Numbered from the stretch's first letter, positions 46,125 to 56,066 are shown. The stretch: 64,000 bases of DNA from Nonomuraea indica (GCF_002850745.1 NZ_KZ559466.1:162512-226511); one strand, 5' to 3'. Notes: generated by a model from the letters alone, not told the origin. Translations and numbers: made by a program.

Positions 46125-46859
46125 TCACAGCCGGCGTTCCAGCTCTCGGCGGTGGTCGGAGACCCAGGCGTGCGCGGCTTCCAGCGATCGGGGCACGCCC
46201 GCGTGCGCCAGCCGGCGCATCACGGGGTCTCCCGCCGCCGCGCCCGCCTCGATGCCGTGCCGGCAGCGGTCCTGCCACCACAGGATCGTCTCGACGAGTC
46301 CGTCGCGGCCGGTCAGCCCGTAGGCGTCGCAGAGCAACCGGAGCGACCGGCCGGCACCGGCGAGGTCGGTCACCGAGGGGCCCAGATCGAGGTACTGCCA
46401 GCACACGTGGGCGACGTCATGGATGCGGGAGCCCGGCGCGGCCAGGTCCCAGTCGATGAACGCGACCGGCAGCATGCCGTCGTCCTGGACCTGGTACACC
46501 GTGTTCTTCGGCGACAGGTCGTTGTGGCAGACCACCTCCGCCGCACCGGTGAGGGCGGTGCCCGCCGTCAGGTCGTGGAACTCGCGGACCAGTTCCGCGA
46601 CACGGACCAGGGCCCGGCGCGAGGTCACGCCGGGCGGCCTGCGCTCCTGCCACGGGACGTGGCCGGGGATGTGGCTCAGCGTCTCGCGGCCACGCTCGTC
46701 CACGCCGAGGAACCGCGGGGCTCCGCGCCAGCCTCGTTCGTGCAGGAGGCGCAGCAGCTCGTGGACGAAGCCGCTGCGAGACCGCAACGGTCGGCGCACG
46801 GTGTCGCCGACCCGGACGACCTCGTTGACCCGACCTCCGGGTAAGCGGACCTCCGCCAT
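46125..46859 (-). CDS. Aminoglycoside phosphotransferase-like kinase
   Basis: This 244-residue APH-family kinase phosphorylates a small molecule. The Brenner motif is HNDLSPKNTVY near residue 112 and the DFG equivalent is AFIDWDLAAPGSRIHD near 132. The N-terminal lobe is reduced; the opening MAEVRLPGGRVNEVVRVGDTVRR binds the nucleotide in relatives annotated as phosphotransferases. True drug resistance is not implied: many actinomycete members act on sugars or amines. It follows uvrB by 32 bp. Confidence 0.87.
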   Translation of the reverse strand: MAEVRLPGGRVNEVVRVGDTVRRPLRSRSGFVHELLRLLHERGWRGAPRFLGVDERGRETLSHIPGHVPWQERRPPGVTSRRALVRVAELVREFHDLTAGTALTGAAEVVCHNDLSPKNTVYQVQDDGMLPVAFIDWDLAAPGSRIHDVAHVCWQYLDLGPSVTDLAGAGRSLRLLCDAYGLTGRDGLVETILWWQDRCRHGIEAGAAAGDPVMRRLAHAGVPRSLEAAHAWVSDHRRELERRL

Positions 46860-46891
46860 GCACGAGCGACCTTCTCCTTGGCCCCCGCCTC

Positions 46892-49000
46892 CTACTTGAC
46901 CCCCGCCTCCTTCATGTCGCGCAGCTCGCGCTTGAGCTCCTTGATCTCGTCGCGCAGCCGGGCCGCCACCTCGAACTGCAGGTCGGCCGCCGCCTGGTGC
47001 ATCTGCTCCGTCAGCGACTCGATCAGGGACTCCATCTGGGCGCGCGGCATCTCGCCGGCGATGGCCTTGGCGTGCTGGCCCGCCTGCTTGGTGGCGAACC
47101 CGGGCACCGGGGCCTTGCCGCGCGACTGCTGGCGACCGCCGCCGAGGAGCTTGTCGGTGTCGGCGTCCTCACGCTGCAGAGAGTCGAGGATGTCGGCGAT
47201 CTTCTTGCGCAGCGGCTGCGGGTCGATGCCGTTGGCCTCGTTGTAGGCGATCTGCTTGGCGCGGCGGCGGTTGGTCTCGTCGATGGCCCGCTCCATCGAC
47301 GGCGTGACCTTGTCGGCGTACATGTGGACCTGACCCGAGACGTTTCGGGCCGCGCGGCCGATCGTCTGGATGAGGGAGGTCTCGGAACGGAGGAAGCCCT
47401 CCTTGTCGGCGTCGAGGATGGCCACCAGCGACACCTCCGGCAGGTCGAGGCCCTCACGCAGGAGGTTGATGCCGACCAGCACGTCGTACTCGCCGACGCG
47501 CAGCTCACGCAGCAGCTCGATGCGGCGCAGCGTGTCGACCTCGCTGTGCAGGTAGCGGACCCGGATGCCGAGCTCCAGGAGGTAGTCGGTCAGGTCCTCG
47601 GCCATCTTCTTGGTCAGCGTGGTGACGAGGACCCGCTCGTCGCGGTCGGCGCGCTCGCGGATCTCGTGGACCAGGTCGTCGATCTGGCCCTTGGTCGGCT
47701 TGACGACGATCTCGGGGTCGACGAGGCCGGTCGGGCGGATGACCTGCTCGACCACCTCGCCCTTGACCCGGCCCAGCTCGTAGGGGCCGGGCGTGGCCGA
47801 CAGGTAGACGGTCTGGCCGATGCGCTCCAGGAACTCCTCCCACCTCAGCGGCCGGTTGTCCAGGGCCGACGGCAGGCGGAAGCCGTGGTCGACCAGGGTG
47901 CGCTTGCGGGAGGCGTCGCCTTCGTACATGGCGCCGATCTGCGGCACGGTCTGGTGGGACTCGTCGAGGACCAGCAGGAAGTCCTCGGGGAAGTAGTCGA
48001 GCAGCGTGTTGGGCGCGCTGCCCGGCTCGCGGCCGTCCATGTGGCGCGAGTAGTTCTCGATGCCGGAGCAGGTGCCGATCTGGCGCATCATCTCGATGTC
48101 GTAGGTGGTGCGCATGCGCAGCCGCTGGGCCTCCAGCAGCTTGCCCTGGCGCTCCAGCTCCTCCAGCCGCGCGGCCAGCTCCGCCTCGATGCCGCGCACG
48201 GCCGCCGCCATCCGCTCCTCCCCCGCCACGTAGTGGGAGGCGGGGAAGATGTAGAGCTCCTCGTCCTCGGTGATGACCTCGCCGGTCAGCGGGTGCATGG
48301 TCGAGAGCTTCTCGATCTCGTCGCCGAACATCTCGATGCGCACGGCGAGCTCTTCGTACTTCGGGATGATCTCGATCGTGTCGCCGCGGACCCGGAACGT
48401 GCCGCGGGTGAAGGCGAGGTCGTTGCGGGTGTACTGCATGTCGACGAGGCGGCGCAGCAACTGGTCGCGGTCGATGTCCATGCCGACGCGGAGCCTGGCC
48501 ATCCGGTCGACGTATTCCTGCGGCGTGCCCAGGCCGTAGATGCACGACACCGACGCGACCACGATCGTGTCGCGGCGGGTGAGCAGCGAGTTGGTGGCCG
48601 AATGGCGCAGCCGCTCCACCTCGTCGTTGATCGACGAGTCCTTCTCGATGTAGGTGTCGCTCTGCGGGACGTAGGCCTCGGGCTGGTAGTAGTCGTAGTA
48701 GGAGACGAAGTATTCGACCGCGTTGTTGGGCAGCATCTCGCGCAGCTCGTTGGCGAACTGGGCGGCGAGCGTCTTGTTGGGCTGCATGACCAGGGCGGGC
48801 CGCTGCAGCCGCTCGATCAGCCAGGCGATGGTGGCGGTCTTGCCCGTGCCGGTGGCGCCCAGCAGCACGCTGTCCTTGGCCCCGGCCTTGACCCGGCGCT
48901 CCAGCTCGGCGATGGCCGTCGGCTGGTCGCCGGAGGGAGTCATCTCGGTGACGACCTCGAAGGGCGCCACCTTACGCTGCAAGTCAGTGACCGGTCGCAT
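46892..49000 (-). CDS. uvrB: Excinuclease ABC subunit B
   Basis: This 702-residue UvrB is the damage-verifying helicase of nucleotide excision repair. Walker A is GATGTGKTA (48-56), the beta-hairpin region is [20 protein letters not shown], Walker B/DEAD-like LLVLDESH follows, and motif VI is [11 protein letters not shown]-terminal UVR motif ([20 protein letters not shown]) binds UvrC. ATG 49000 is the conserved start. I found no actinobacterial SOS box upstream. It shares its promoter region with the divergent SPFH operon. Confidence 0.97.
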   Translation of the reverse strand: MRPVTDLQRKVAPFEVVTEMTPSGDQPTAIAELERRVKAGAKDSVLLGATGTGKTATIAWLIERLQRPALVMQPNKTLAAQFANELREMLPNNAVEYFVSYYDYYQPEAYVPQSDTYIEKDSSINDEVERLRHSATNSLLTRRDTIVVASVSCIYGLGTPQEYVDRMARLRVGMDIDRDQLLRRLVDMQYTRNDLAFTRGTFRVRGDTIEIIPKYEELAVRIEMFGDEIEKLSTMHPLTGEVITEDEELYIFPASHYVAGEERMAAAVRGIEAELAARLEELERQGKLLEAQRLRMRTTYDIEMMRQIGTCSGIENYSRHMDGREPGSAPNTLLDYFPEDFLLVLDESHQTVPQIGAMYEGDASRKRTLVDHGFRLPSALDNRPLRWEEFLERIGQTVYLSATPGPYELGRVKGEVVEQVIRPTGLVDPEIVVKPTKGQIDDLVHEIRERADRDERVLVTTLTKKMAEDLTDYLLELGIRVRYLHSEVDTLRRIELLRELRVGEYDVLVGINLLREGLDLPEVSLVAILDADKEGFLRSETSLIQTIGRAARNVSGQVHMYADKVTPSMERAIDETNRRRAKQIAYNEANGIDPQPLRKKIADILDSLQREDADTDKLLGGGRQQSRGKAPVPGFATKQAGQHAKAIAGEMPRAQMESLIESLTEQMHQAAADLQFEVAARLRDEIKELKRELRDMKEAGVK

Positions 49001-49160
49001 ACGTGCCACTGTAGGCGGCGCCACCGACAGAAAGCGCCCGCGGCCCCGTGGGCGGGACCGGGTCAGGCGGGGCCGACAAACCTGTGATGCGCGGTGCAAG
49101 CGAACAGCAAGTCGCACCCGATACGGTCGAAACCGGCCTGTAGCGGAAAAGGAAGGTGCG

Positions 49161-50876
49161 ATGTCACGACCCAGAGAGGCGCTCCGACAAGCAGGTCAGG
49201 GCATAGCCCAGGCCGTCGTGCAGGGCGGTGACCTCCGGCAGGCGGTGGGTCAGGCCGTCGGCCAGGCGGCGCAGTTCGCCGGCCACGACGGGCAACCCGG
49301 GTTCACGCTGAACCCCCACGACTTCGCCGCGGCGCGTGACGGAGGGGTGTCCGTCGGCACCCTGATCGAGGCCAGGTCCGCGTCGCTCAACGAGGCCGGC
49401 GAGATCGTCAACCGCAGCTTCGCCGAGAACGGCATGCACGTCATCTCGCCGGTGGTGATCCCCAAGAGCGGCACCGCCAAGGTGCTCGTGCCGCTCGGCG
49501 TCCTCGTGGCCCTCGGCCTGATCGGCGCGCTCGGCAACGTCATCCCCCGCACCGAGCTGTTCTTCGGCCCGCACTACTGGGCCGTCCTGGTGCTGGCCGC
49601 CGCGTTCCTGTGGTGGCGGCGCAGCGTGGTGATGGTGCCGGAGGGCTGCAAGGCGCTGATCACCAAGTTCGGCAAGCTGATGCACATCGCCGACCCCGGC
49701 CGGGTGACGCTGTTCAACCCGTGGAAGCGGGTCAGCTACATCGTCAACACCACGCGCGAGTACCCGTTCAACGCCCCCATCCGCGAGGCGCCGACCCAGC
49801 AGGGCGTCAAGGCGAGCGTCGACCTGTTCCTGCAGTTCAGGATCGAGAACCCGGCCGAGTTCATCTTCGTGCTCGGCTCGGTCAGCGGCTTCCAGTCCAA
49901 GCTGCAGAACGCCATCAGCGAGGTCACCCGCTCCCTCATCTACGCCCAGCGGGCCGAGGACATCTACGACCTGGTGGGTGAGAGCACGCTCGGCATGCTG
50001 GAGAGCCTCAACCAGCAGTTCCTGCCGGCCGTCCGGCTGACCGACGTCAACATCACGCACGCCGAGCCGTCCAGCCAGGAGTACCGGATGGACCTGGCGG
50101 CGCCCGAGATGGTGCGGGTCGCCAAGGAGGCCTACACCTACGAGTACGAGCTGCAGCTGCGCAAGGAGCAGAACGAGGGCGACCTGGTCAAGGAACTGGC
50201 CGGGCTGCAGGAGACGCTGAGCGCCATCCAGGCGGAGATCGCTGGTTACCAGGCGCGCATGGACACCGCGCTCGAACGCGCCTCCCACCAGGCCAAGGCG
50301 CAGGCCAGGCAGCGTCTGGTCGAGGCCGAGTCGACGGCCAACGCCAACTCGGCGCTGCTGCAGGCGCAGGCGCTCGACATCAGGGCGCTCAGCGCCGCCG
50401 AGGCTCCGGAGATCCTCGACTACCGCTTCCAGCAGGACCTGCTGGACAAGCTGGAGTCGGTCGCGACGCGGCTGCCGCAGGTGGTGCAGGTGGGCGAGCA
50501 GACCGACATCGACTTCCTGGCACTGGCCCAGCAGCTCGTCGGCGGAAAGGCGGCCGCGCTGTTCTCGGCCGAGGACATGGCCGCCATCCGCTCCAGGCTC
50601 GGCGAGATCGGCAGGCGCGTGCAGGGCCGGGAGGCCGAGATCGCCGCGCTGCTCAGGAAGGTGGCAGAGGACGTCTCCGAGGCCCCCGTCGGCGAGGCCG
50701 GCGCCAACCGGCCCCGCGCCGCCGAGACGCCCGCCGCCGCTCCACCCGCCCCGGCCACCGCCGTCCCCGCCGCCGTCCCCGCCGCCGGACCTGCGCCCGG
50801 CGAGACGCCCGCCGAGACGCCCGCCGAGACCACCGCCCCCATCCCCGTATCGAAGCTGGAGCGTGAGGCCCGATGA
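49161..50876 (+). CDS. SPFH/band 7 membrane protein (first of two)
   Basis: This 571-residue protein has an N-terminal Gln/Ala-rich helical part, two membrane helices (about 108-128 and 138-153) and an SPFH domain (about 155-335) beginning [17 protein letters not shown] long helical, Glu/Ala-rich segment (340-440) resembles the flotillin coil, and a Pro/Ala/Thr-rich tail runs from about 525. SPFH proteins form large membrane-bound ring assemblies. ATG 49161 follows GGAAGG. Its stop overlaps the start of a second SPFH gene (ATGA), so the two probably assemble together. Confidence 0.87.
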   Translation: MSRPREALRQAGQGIAQAVVQGGDLRQAVGQAVGQAAQFAGHDGQPGFTLNPHDFAAARDGGVSVGTLIEARSASLNEAGEIVNRSFAENGMHVISPVVIPKSGTAKVLVPLGVLVALGLIGALGNVIPRTELFFGPHYWAVLVLAAAFLWWRRSVVMVPEGCKALITKFGKLMHIADPGRVTLFNPWKRVSYIVNTTREYPFNAPIREAPTQQGVKASVDLFLQFRIENPAEFIFVLGSVSGFQSKLQNAISEVTRSLIYAQRAEDIYDLVGESTLGMLESLNQQFLPAVRLTDVNITHAEPSSQEYRMDLAAPEMVRVAKEAYTYEYELQLRKEQNEGDLVKELAGLQETLSAIQAEIAGYQARMDTALERASHQAKAQARQRLVEAESTANANSALLQAQALDIRALSAAEAPEILDYRFQQDLLDKLESVATRLPQVVQVGEQTDIDFLALAQQLVGGKAAALFSAEDMAAIRSRLGEIGRRVQGREAEIAALLRKVAEDVSEAPVGEAGANRPRAAETPAAAPPAPATAVPAAVPAAGPAPGETPAETPAETTAPIPVSKLEREAR

Positions 50877-52120
50877 GCGGGCGCGAGTTCTCGAAGATCA
50901 AGGAGTCGCTGGCGTCCTGGTCGGAGATCCGCCAGCTGCTGCGCGGCGGCGAGCAGGGCCAGCTCGTGCCCGTCGTCATCCCCAAGGACCGGCGCGGCCT
51001 GTCGTGGATGACCCTGGTGTTCGCCGCGCTGTACTTCGCCGGCATGGCGGCGGTGACCGACTTCAGGACCGTGCCCGCGCTCGTCGCGGTGCTCCTGCTG
51101 GCGCTGGCGGCCATCCTGATGTGGCGCAAGGCGATCATCGAGATCGAGGAGGGCACCACCGGCGTGCGCAGCCGGTGGGGCGCGATCACCGGCACGCTGC
51201 CGCCGGGCCGCCACTACCTGTGGCTGCCGTGGGACCGGGTGGACGCGGTGGTCGACACCTCCACCGAGATCCCCTACTCGGCGCCCATCGTGGCCTGCCC
51301 GACGGCCGAGAACGTGCCGCTGAAGTCGATCGAGTTCTTCCTGAAGTTCCGCATCGTAGACCCGGTGGCGTTCGTCCGCACGATCGGCGCCGGCAACTTC
51401 GACCTGGTGCTGTCGAGCGCCGTGCAGGACGCGATCAGGCAGCGCAGCCGCAGGGTGCACACCGAGCGCGCCTACGACCTGCGCGGCTCCGACGTGGGCG
51501 ACATGCAGGAGGCGCTCAACCGCCAGCTCGGCAGGTACGGCGTGCGCGTGACGGGCGCCAACATCCCCGACGTGCAGCTGCCCGACCAGTACCAGCAGCA
51601 CCTGGCCACCCGCGAGAAGGTCGCCAAGGAGCTGTCGGCCTACGAGCGCGAGTGGGAGCTGACCCGCAAGCGCCGGATCGACACGCTGCTCATGGAGATC
51701 GAGCGGTCCAAGAAGACCCGCGACGCCCGCGTCGTCGAGGTCAAGGCCGCCTACAACAAGGCGCGCAAGGACGTGGCCCGCATGCTGGAGGAGCAGGAGA
51801 CCGAGGCGCAGCGGGTGCGCTGGGAGATCGAGGCGCGCGGCCGGGCCGAGCTGACCTCCGCCGAGAACGAGGCCAAGGCGCTGCGCCGGCTGGCCGACTC
51901 CTACCGTGACAACCGGGCCGTGCTCCAGTACGAGCTGGCCCGGCGGCGCCTCGACGTGGGCGCCAAGCTGGCGGAGAGCGCCCCCCAGCCGCTGGTCGTG
52001 CGCACCCAGCAGGGCTCCGGCGACTCGGCGCTGTCCACGCTGCTGCTGGCCCAGCTGCTCCCCCGCATCTCGGCCGGCCAGATCTCCGCGAACCACAACG
52101 GTGACGCGTCCCACGCGTAG
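50873..52120 (+). CDS. SPFH/band 7 membrane protein (second of two)
   Basis: This 415-residue SPFH protein has two closely spaced hydrophobic helices (about 45-82), an SPFH domain (about 85-250) with IEEGTTGVRSRWGAITGTLPPG and EFFLKFRIVDPVAFV, and a long charged coiled coil (about 255-360). It differs from its neighbour in size and loop content, and looks like a diverged partner instead of a recent copy. It is coupled to the first gene by an ATGA overlap and lies 14 bp upstream of the Spo0M-like gene. Confidence 0.87.
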   Translation: MSGREFSKIKESLASWSEIRQLLRGGEQGQLVPVVIPKDRRGLSWMTLVFAALYFAGMAAVTDFRTVPALVAVLLLALAAILMWRKAIIEIEEGTTGVRSRWGAITGTLPPGRHYLWLPWDRVDAVVDTSTEIPYSAPIVACPTAENVPLKSIEFFLKFRIVDPVAFVRTIGAGNFDLVLSSAVQDAIRQRSRRVHTERAYDLRGSDVGDMQEALNRQLGRYGVRVTGANIPDVQLPDQYQQHLATREKVAKELSAYEREWELTRKRRIDTLLMEIERSKKTRDARVVEVKAAYNKARKDVARMLEEQETEAQRVRWEIEARGRAELTSAENEAKALRRLADSYRDNRAVLQYELARRRLDVGAKLAESAPQPLVVRTQQGSGDSALSTLLLAQLLPRISAGQISANHNGDASHA

Positions 52121-52134
52121 AAGGGAAGAACCCC

Positions 52135-52908
52135 ATGGTGTTCCGCAAGCTGATGGCCGCGTTCGGCGCCGGTGTCGAGGTCGACACGGTGCTGACCGGC
52201 ACGACCGTCCGGCCCGGTGAGACGCTGCGCGGCGTCGTCAACTTCCGCGGCGGCGGCTCCGACTACAAGGTCGAGGGCATCTTCATCGACCTGACCGCCG
52301 TGGTCGAGGTGGAGAGCGGCGACAACGAGTACAAGACGACCTACAGCTTCCTGCGCCAGCAGGTGGCCGGGCCGTTCCAGCTCGCCGCGGGCGCGCAGCA
52401 CGGCCAGCCGTTCGAGATCCCGATGCCGTGGGAGACGCCCGTCAGCGCCGTCGCCGGCCACCCGCTGCCCGGCATGAAACTGGGCGTGCGGACCGAGCTG
52501 GCGCTGGCCGGCGCGATCGACAAGGGCGACCTCGACCCGCTGTTCGTCAGCCCGCTGCCGGCGCAGGAGCAGGTGCTCGGCGCGCTCGGCCGGATGGGCT
52601 TCCACTTCAAGAAGGCCGACCTGGAGCGCGGCACGCTGTACGGCTCGACGATGCCGTTCTTCCAGGAGATCGAGTACTTCGCGGGCGGTCAGTGGCGGCG
52701 CCACTTCAACGAGCTGGAGCTGACGTTCATCGCCGGTCCGCGGCAGATGGACGTCATCCTGGAGGCCGACAAGCGGGGCGGCTTCCTGACCTCCAGCCAC
52801 GACACCTACAACAGGTTCACGGTCCGCTACGACGCCAGCCCGGCCGCCGCCGAGGAGGCGCTGCAGCGCGGCCTGGAGCAGATGGCCCGGCACCGCGGCT
52901 GGTTCTGA
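52135..52908 (+). CDS. Spo0M/arrestin-like protein
   Basis: This 257-residue protein of the Spo0M (sporulation-control) family has an arrestin-like beta-sandwich fold and acts as an adaptor in Bacillus sporulation and morphology. It opens MVFRKLMAAFGAGVEVDTVL, has the typical YSFLRQQVAGPFQLAAGAQ and the acidic/aromatic end FFQEIEYFAG with FIAGPRQMDVILEAD. It starts 14 bp after the second SPFH gene and appears to be part of the same operon, suggesting an arrestin that binds the SPFH membrane assembly. Confidence 0.9.
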   Translation: MVFRKLMAAFGAGVEVDTVLTGTTVRPGETLRGVVNFRGGGSDYKVEGIFIDLTAVVEVESGDNEYKTTYSFLRQQVAGPFQLAAGAQHGQPFEIPMPWETPVSAVAGHPLPGMKLGVRTELALAGAIDKGDLDPLFVSPLPAQEQVLGALGRMGFHFKKADLERGTLYGSTMPFFQEIEYFAGGQWRRHFNELELTFIAGPRQMDVILEADKRGGFLTSSHDTYNRFTVRYDASPAAAEEALQRGLEQMARHRGWF

Positions 52909-52947
52909 CCGTCCGTGACTGACCGTCCGTGACTGACCGTCCGTGAC
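52906..52947. repeat. Three exact tandem copies of a 14-bp unit over a stop codon
   Basis: TGACCGTCCGTGAC occurs at 52906-52919, 52920-52933 and 52934-52947. The first TGA is the Spo0M-like stop codon. Because the unit is 14 bp long, the three TGAs fall in three different frames. Confidence 0.9.
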
Positions 52948-53116
52948 CTGGGCGCACGCCCGCGGGCGGCGGCGAGCCACGGCTCGGCGCCGCCCGCCGT
53001 CGTGGTGGACCTTTCCGCGCGGTGCGGCGAGCGTATCTTCCTCGTGCTGGCCCTCGCCTGGGCCGATCGTTACCATGACCTCGGGGACTGACTGATCGTC
53101 GGATGCGGGGCCAGCG

Positions 53117-54157
53117 ATGTCACGGTTCATGGCGGCGTGGAGACGGGCCGCACCATGGGCCGCCAAGAACGCCGACGGCGCGATCGCCCTGGTGCTGGCC
53201 ATCGTGGTCGGCGTGCTGGGCGTCATCCCCGAGGACGTCTTCGGCAAGGACGGCGCCGACGTCCAGCAGCAGCTCGTCAGCGCCGCCACCCTGCTGATCC
53301 TCGCCCTCGTGGCCACGGCGCTGCTGCGCGACCGGCAGCGGCAGGCGCCCGTCGAACGGACCATCACCTCGGGGGCGCTGGCCGACCTGCCCGCCCGCCT
53401 GCACCGGCTCGACCAGATCGACACCCTGGTGACCGGCACCCGTAAGGCCCTCGACGCCCTGCAGCTCGTCCGCGTCCTCGGCAGCAGGCAGGAGATCGCG
53501 CAGGCGCACGCCGAGGCCCGCAAGGACACCACCCGGTGGAGCTTCAAGGGCGGCACCGGCACCTACCTGAGGGCCGTCACCCTGCCCGAGTGCGTGGCCG
53601 CCGCGCGCCGGGTCAAACGCCACCTGACGGTCCGCGTCGAGGTGATCGACCCGACCAACGCCGAGGTGTGCGAGACGTACGCCCACTACCGGCGCTCGCT
53701 GTCCGACACGCCCGACGGCACCGGCGAGACGTGGACGACCGACCGGGTGCGCAAGGAGTCGTACGCCACGATCCTGGCGGCGTTCTGGCACCGGCAGCGC
53801 TACGGGCTGCTCGACATCGGCGTGGGCCTGTCGGAGACGATGACGACGTTCCGCTGGGACCTGTCGGCCACCCGGCTCATCATGACGGTCGAGGACCCCA
53901 ACCGGGCGATGACCGCCCTGGCCGGCACCTTCTACTACGAGAACTGCGACACCGAGTTGCGGCTCAGCTTCGAGCAGGCGCGCCGGGTGCCGCTGGAGAT
54001 GTACAAGAAAGTGCCGCTCAGCGACGAGCCGACCGTCGAGGAGGTGCAGGAGCTGTTCGAACGCACCGGCGTGGCCCTGCCCAGGTCGTACAACGAGCAC
54101 GACGTCGTCGACATCGCCCGCAAGGCACTGCGGGCCCTCAACCCGTACGCGCCATGA
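53117..54157 (+). CDS. Two-helix membrane protein with unknown cytoplasmic domain
   Basis: This 346-residue protein has two membrane helices near the N-terminus (about 23-40 and 51-68), a helical linker (DLPARLHRLDQIDTLVTGTRKALDALQ) and a globular domain from about 125. The domain shows TRWSFKGGTGTYLRAVTLPE, then RVEVIDPTNAEVCETYAHYR and the C-terminal NEHDVVDIARKALRAL. I do not recognise a named family. The two-helix anchor plus soluble domain recalls sensor or pore-forming effectors such as SLATT proteins, but the resemblance is only architectural. It is coupled by ATGA to a cupin-like gene, which is followed by an inositol-phosphatase-like gene. Confidence 0.75.
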   Translation: MSRFMAAWRRAAPWAAKNADGAIALVLAIVVGVLGVIPEDVFGKDGADVQQQLVSAATLLILALVATALLRDRQRQAPVERTITSGALADLPARLHRLDQIDTLVTGTRKALDALQLVRVLGSRQEIAQAHAEARKDTTRWSFKGGTGTYLRAVTLPECVAAARRVKRHLTVRVEVIDPTNAEVCETYAHYRRSLSDTPDGTGETWTTDRVRKESYATILAAFWHRQRYGLLDIGVGLSETMTTFRWDLSATRLIMTVEDPNRAMTALAGTFYYENCDTELRLSFEQARRVPLEMYKKVPLSDEPTVEEVQELFERTGVALPRSYNEHDVVDIARKALRALNPYAP

Positions 54158-54768
54158 GCTACCAACGGGTCCGTCAGGAGATCACCGAGGGCCGCGCGCG
54201 GGCCTGGGCGCTCGCGGCCCTGTCGGGTAGCGTCACGGCCGTGCGTCATCCGCTCGGCTTCGTCTGCCTGCCGCTGGAGCGGCAGGGCGGCGAGGGCGTG
54301 TGCCTGCACCTGTGGTCGGGCGCGCTCGCGCCCGCCGAGATCACCACGTCGCAGATCCACTGCCACAGCTGGGACCTGTTCAGCCACGTGCTGTACGGCC
54401 AGGTGCGCAACGTGCACGCGGTGGTCGCCGACGCGGGCGCGGAGGCCACGCACCGGGTGTTCGAGGTGGTCAGCACCGCCGACGGCGACCACATCTCGCC
54501 GACCCGCCGCACCGTGCGCCACGCGACCGGCCGGGTGGAGGTGTTCGGGCCGGGTGACACGTACACGCTGCCGGCCGACAGCTTCCACAGCAGCGTGGTG
54601 CCCGAGGGCGGCGAGGCCGCCACGATCGCGCTCGGCAGGAGCCGGCCGGGTGGCCGCGACCTGTCGCTCGGCCCGCTCCGGGCTGGCGCCCACCGGGTCC
54701 GCCGGCGGCCGCTGGACGCCGGCGAGACCGCACGCGTGGTGAGCCTGATAACCGCCCGCCTGACCTGA
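54154..54768 (+). CDS. Cupin-like protein, unknown
   Basis: This 204-residue protein has a single cupin-like barrel. HCHSWDLFSHVLYGQVRNVH (residues 70-89) provides an HxH pair and YTLPADSFHSSVVPEGGEAAT near 142 provides the third His, in a pattern like cysteine dioxygenase-type cupins. A metal ion is expected, but no catalytic assignment can be made. The start overlaps the stop of the two-helix membrane protein gene and the inositol-phosphatase-like gene follows after 14 bp, so all three are co-transcribed. Confidence 0.75.
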   Translation: MSYQRVRQEITEGRARAWALAALSGSVTAVRHPLGFVCLPLERQGGEGVCLHLWSGALAPAEITTSQIHCHSWDLFSHVLYGQVRNVHAVVADAGAEATHRVFEVVSTADGDHISPTRRTVRHATGRVEVFGPGDTYTLPADSFHSSVVPEGGEAATIALGRSRPGGRDLSLGPLRAGAHRVRRRPLDAGETARVVSLITARLT

Positions 54769-54782
54769 TCTGAGGGGTGCCC

Positions 54783-55583
54783 ATGGACCTGCAACACGCT
54801 CGCGCGGTCGCGGTCGAGGCCGCCGAGGCGGCGGGGGCGCTGCTGCAGTCCCGCGTCGGCGGGGCGCTCGGGGTGCGCGGCAAGGGCGACGACGGCGACG
54901 TGGTGACCGATCTGGACCTGGCCTCGGAGAAGCTGCTGGTCGAGCGCATCCTGGCCGCCTTCCCGTCGCACGCGGTCATCGCGGAGGAGTCGGGGCTGCT
55001 GGGCGCCGCGGACGGGGAGTGGACGTGGCTGGTCGACCCCCTCGACGGCACCAACAACGTGGCGATCGGGCTGCCGGCCTACGTCGTCGGCATCGCGCTG
55101 TGCCACTGCGGGCGCCCCGTGCTCGGCGTGGTGCACGACCCGGTCTCGTGCCAGACGTGGTCGGCCGTCCGCGGCGCGGGCGCCGTCGCCTCCTCGGGGG
55201 CGACGCTCGCCCCGCCGTACCAGTCGTCGCCGCACGGGCCGCTGCTGGCGTGGACGCAGGGGTACGGCGTGGCGCGTGACGATCCCGCCGCGTGCGGGTT
55301 GAAGGCCCGGCTGGAGCTGCGGGCCAGGCGCGTCCTGCAGCTGTGGGCGCCGCTGCTGTCGTGGGCGATGCTCGCCAGGGGCGACATCGACGGGATCGTC
55401 GGCTACCGGGCGGAGGCCGTGGACCTGCCCGCCGGCGCGCTGCTCGCGCGGGAGGCCGGGATCGAGATCAGGGCGCTGGACGGCGGCCCGTTCGAGGACC
55501 GGTTCGACGGCACGGCCGACGACCGCAGCTTCGTCGCCGCCCACCCGCGCGCCCTGCCCGGCCTCCTCGCCCTGCTCGGCTGA
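54783..55583 (+). CDS. Inositol monophosphatase-family phosphatase
   Basis: This 266-residue Mg-dependent phosphatase belongs to the FIG superfamily. The metal motif is complete: Glu in AEES near 68 and WLVDPLDGTNN near 81-91. The second motif, usually WDxAAG, appears as AVDLPAGALLA, keeping the Asp. Substrates in the family include inositol phosphates, 3'-phosphoadenosine phosphate and sugar bisphosphates. ATG 54783 follows GAGGGG; a GTG six bases earlier is less likely. It is the third gene of the trio with the two-helix membrane protein and the cupin. Cleavage of a phosphorylated signal is an open possibility. Confidence 0.87.
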   Translation: MDLQHARAVAVEAAEAAGALLQSRVGGALGVRGKGDDGDVVTDLDLASEKLLVERILAAFPSHAVIAEESGLLGAADGEWTWLVDPLDGTNNVAIGLPAYVVGIALCHCGRPVLGVVHDPVSCQTWSAVRGAGAVASSGATLAPPYQSSPHGPLLAWTQGYGVARDDPAACGLKARLELRARRVLQLWAPLLSWAMLARGDIDGIVGYRAEAVDLPAGALLAREAGIEIRALDGGPFEDRFDGTADDRSFVAAHPRALPGLLALLG

Positions 55584-56066
55584 TCAGCCGGCGGCCTTGT
55601 CCTTGATGGTGAACTTGCACATGCCCTCGCCGTCGGCCACCTTCGTGCCGTCGAGCGTGATGCGGCACCGGGCCGCCTCCAGCATGCCGTTGCCTGCCTG
55701 CACCGAGCCGGCCACGATCGACACCAGGCGGCCGACCCGCTGCTCGGCCGGCGTCATCTCGATCTTCTCCGTCTTCGACCACGGCAGGGCGGCGTCGGTG
55801 ACGCTGCCGCTGGAGCCGGCCACGTAGACGATCGGCTGCATGCTCCTGCCCTTGCCGAGCACCTCCAGCTTGACCGTGTGCACCGCTCCCTGCGGGGCCG
55901 GCGCGGTGGACGCCTCGGCCGCGCTCGACGGGGAGGTGGCCGGGGCGGTGGGCCGGGCCGTGGGCTGGGCGGATCCGCAGCCGGCCAGGGCTGCGGCGGC
56001 CAGGGTCGCGGACAGGGCCGCGGACATGGCCGGCCCGAGGGCTCTGCTTGATCTCATGCGCATCAT
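55584..56066 (-). CDS. MmpS-like lipoprotein
   Basis: This 160-residue lipoprotein has a lipobox ALAGC near residue 30, a Thr/Ser/Pro-rich spacer and a compact C-terminal domain with VHTVKLEVLGKG, IVYVAGSSGSVTDAALPWS and two cysteines (ARCRITLDG, GMCKF). The pattern fits MmpS-type accessory domains of mycobacterial transporters. No mmpL gene is adjacent. Starts at 56066, 56063 and 56057 are all possible. It is convergent with the inositol-phosphatase-like gene, with no bases between their stops. Confidence 0.75.
   Translation of the reverse strand: MMRMRSSRALGPAMSAALSATLAAAALAGCGSAQPTARPTAPATSPSSAAEASTAPAPQGAVHTVKLEVLGKGRSMQPIVYVAGSSGSVTDAALPWSKTEKIEMTPAEQRVGRLVSIVAGSVQAGNGMLEAARCRITLDGTKVADGEGMCKFTIKDKAAG

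Noticed and set aside
49001..49160. SOS box upstream of uvrB
   Set aside because: No TCGAAC/GTTCGA-type dyad was found in the interval. GGTCGAAACC near 49126 is too short and asymmetric.
53536..54153. Upstream extension of the cupin-like gene in its own frame
   Set aside because: The extension lies inside the two-helix membrane protein gene and is Arg/Gly/His-rich. The ATG at 54154 with its ATGA overlap is the clear start.
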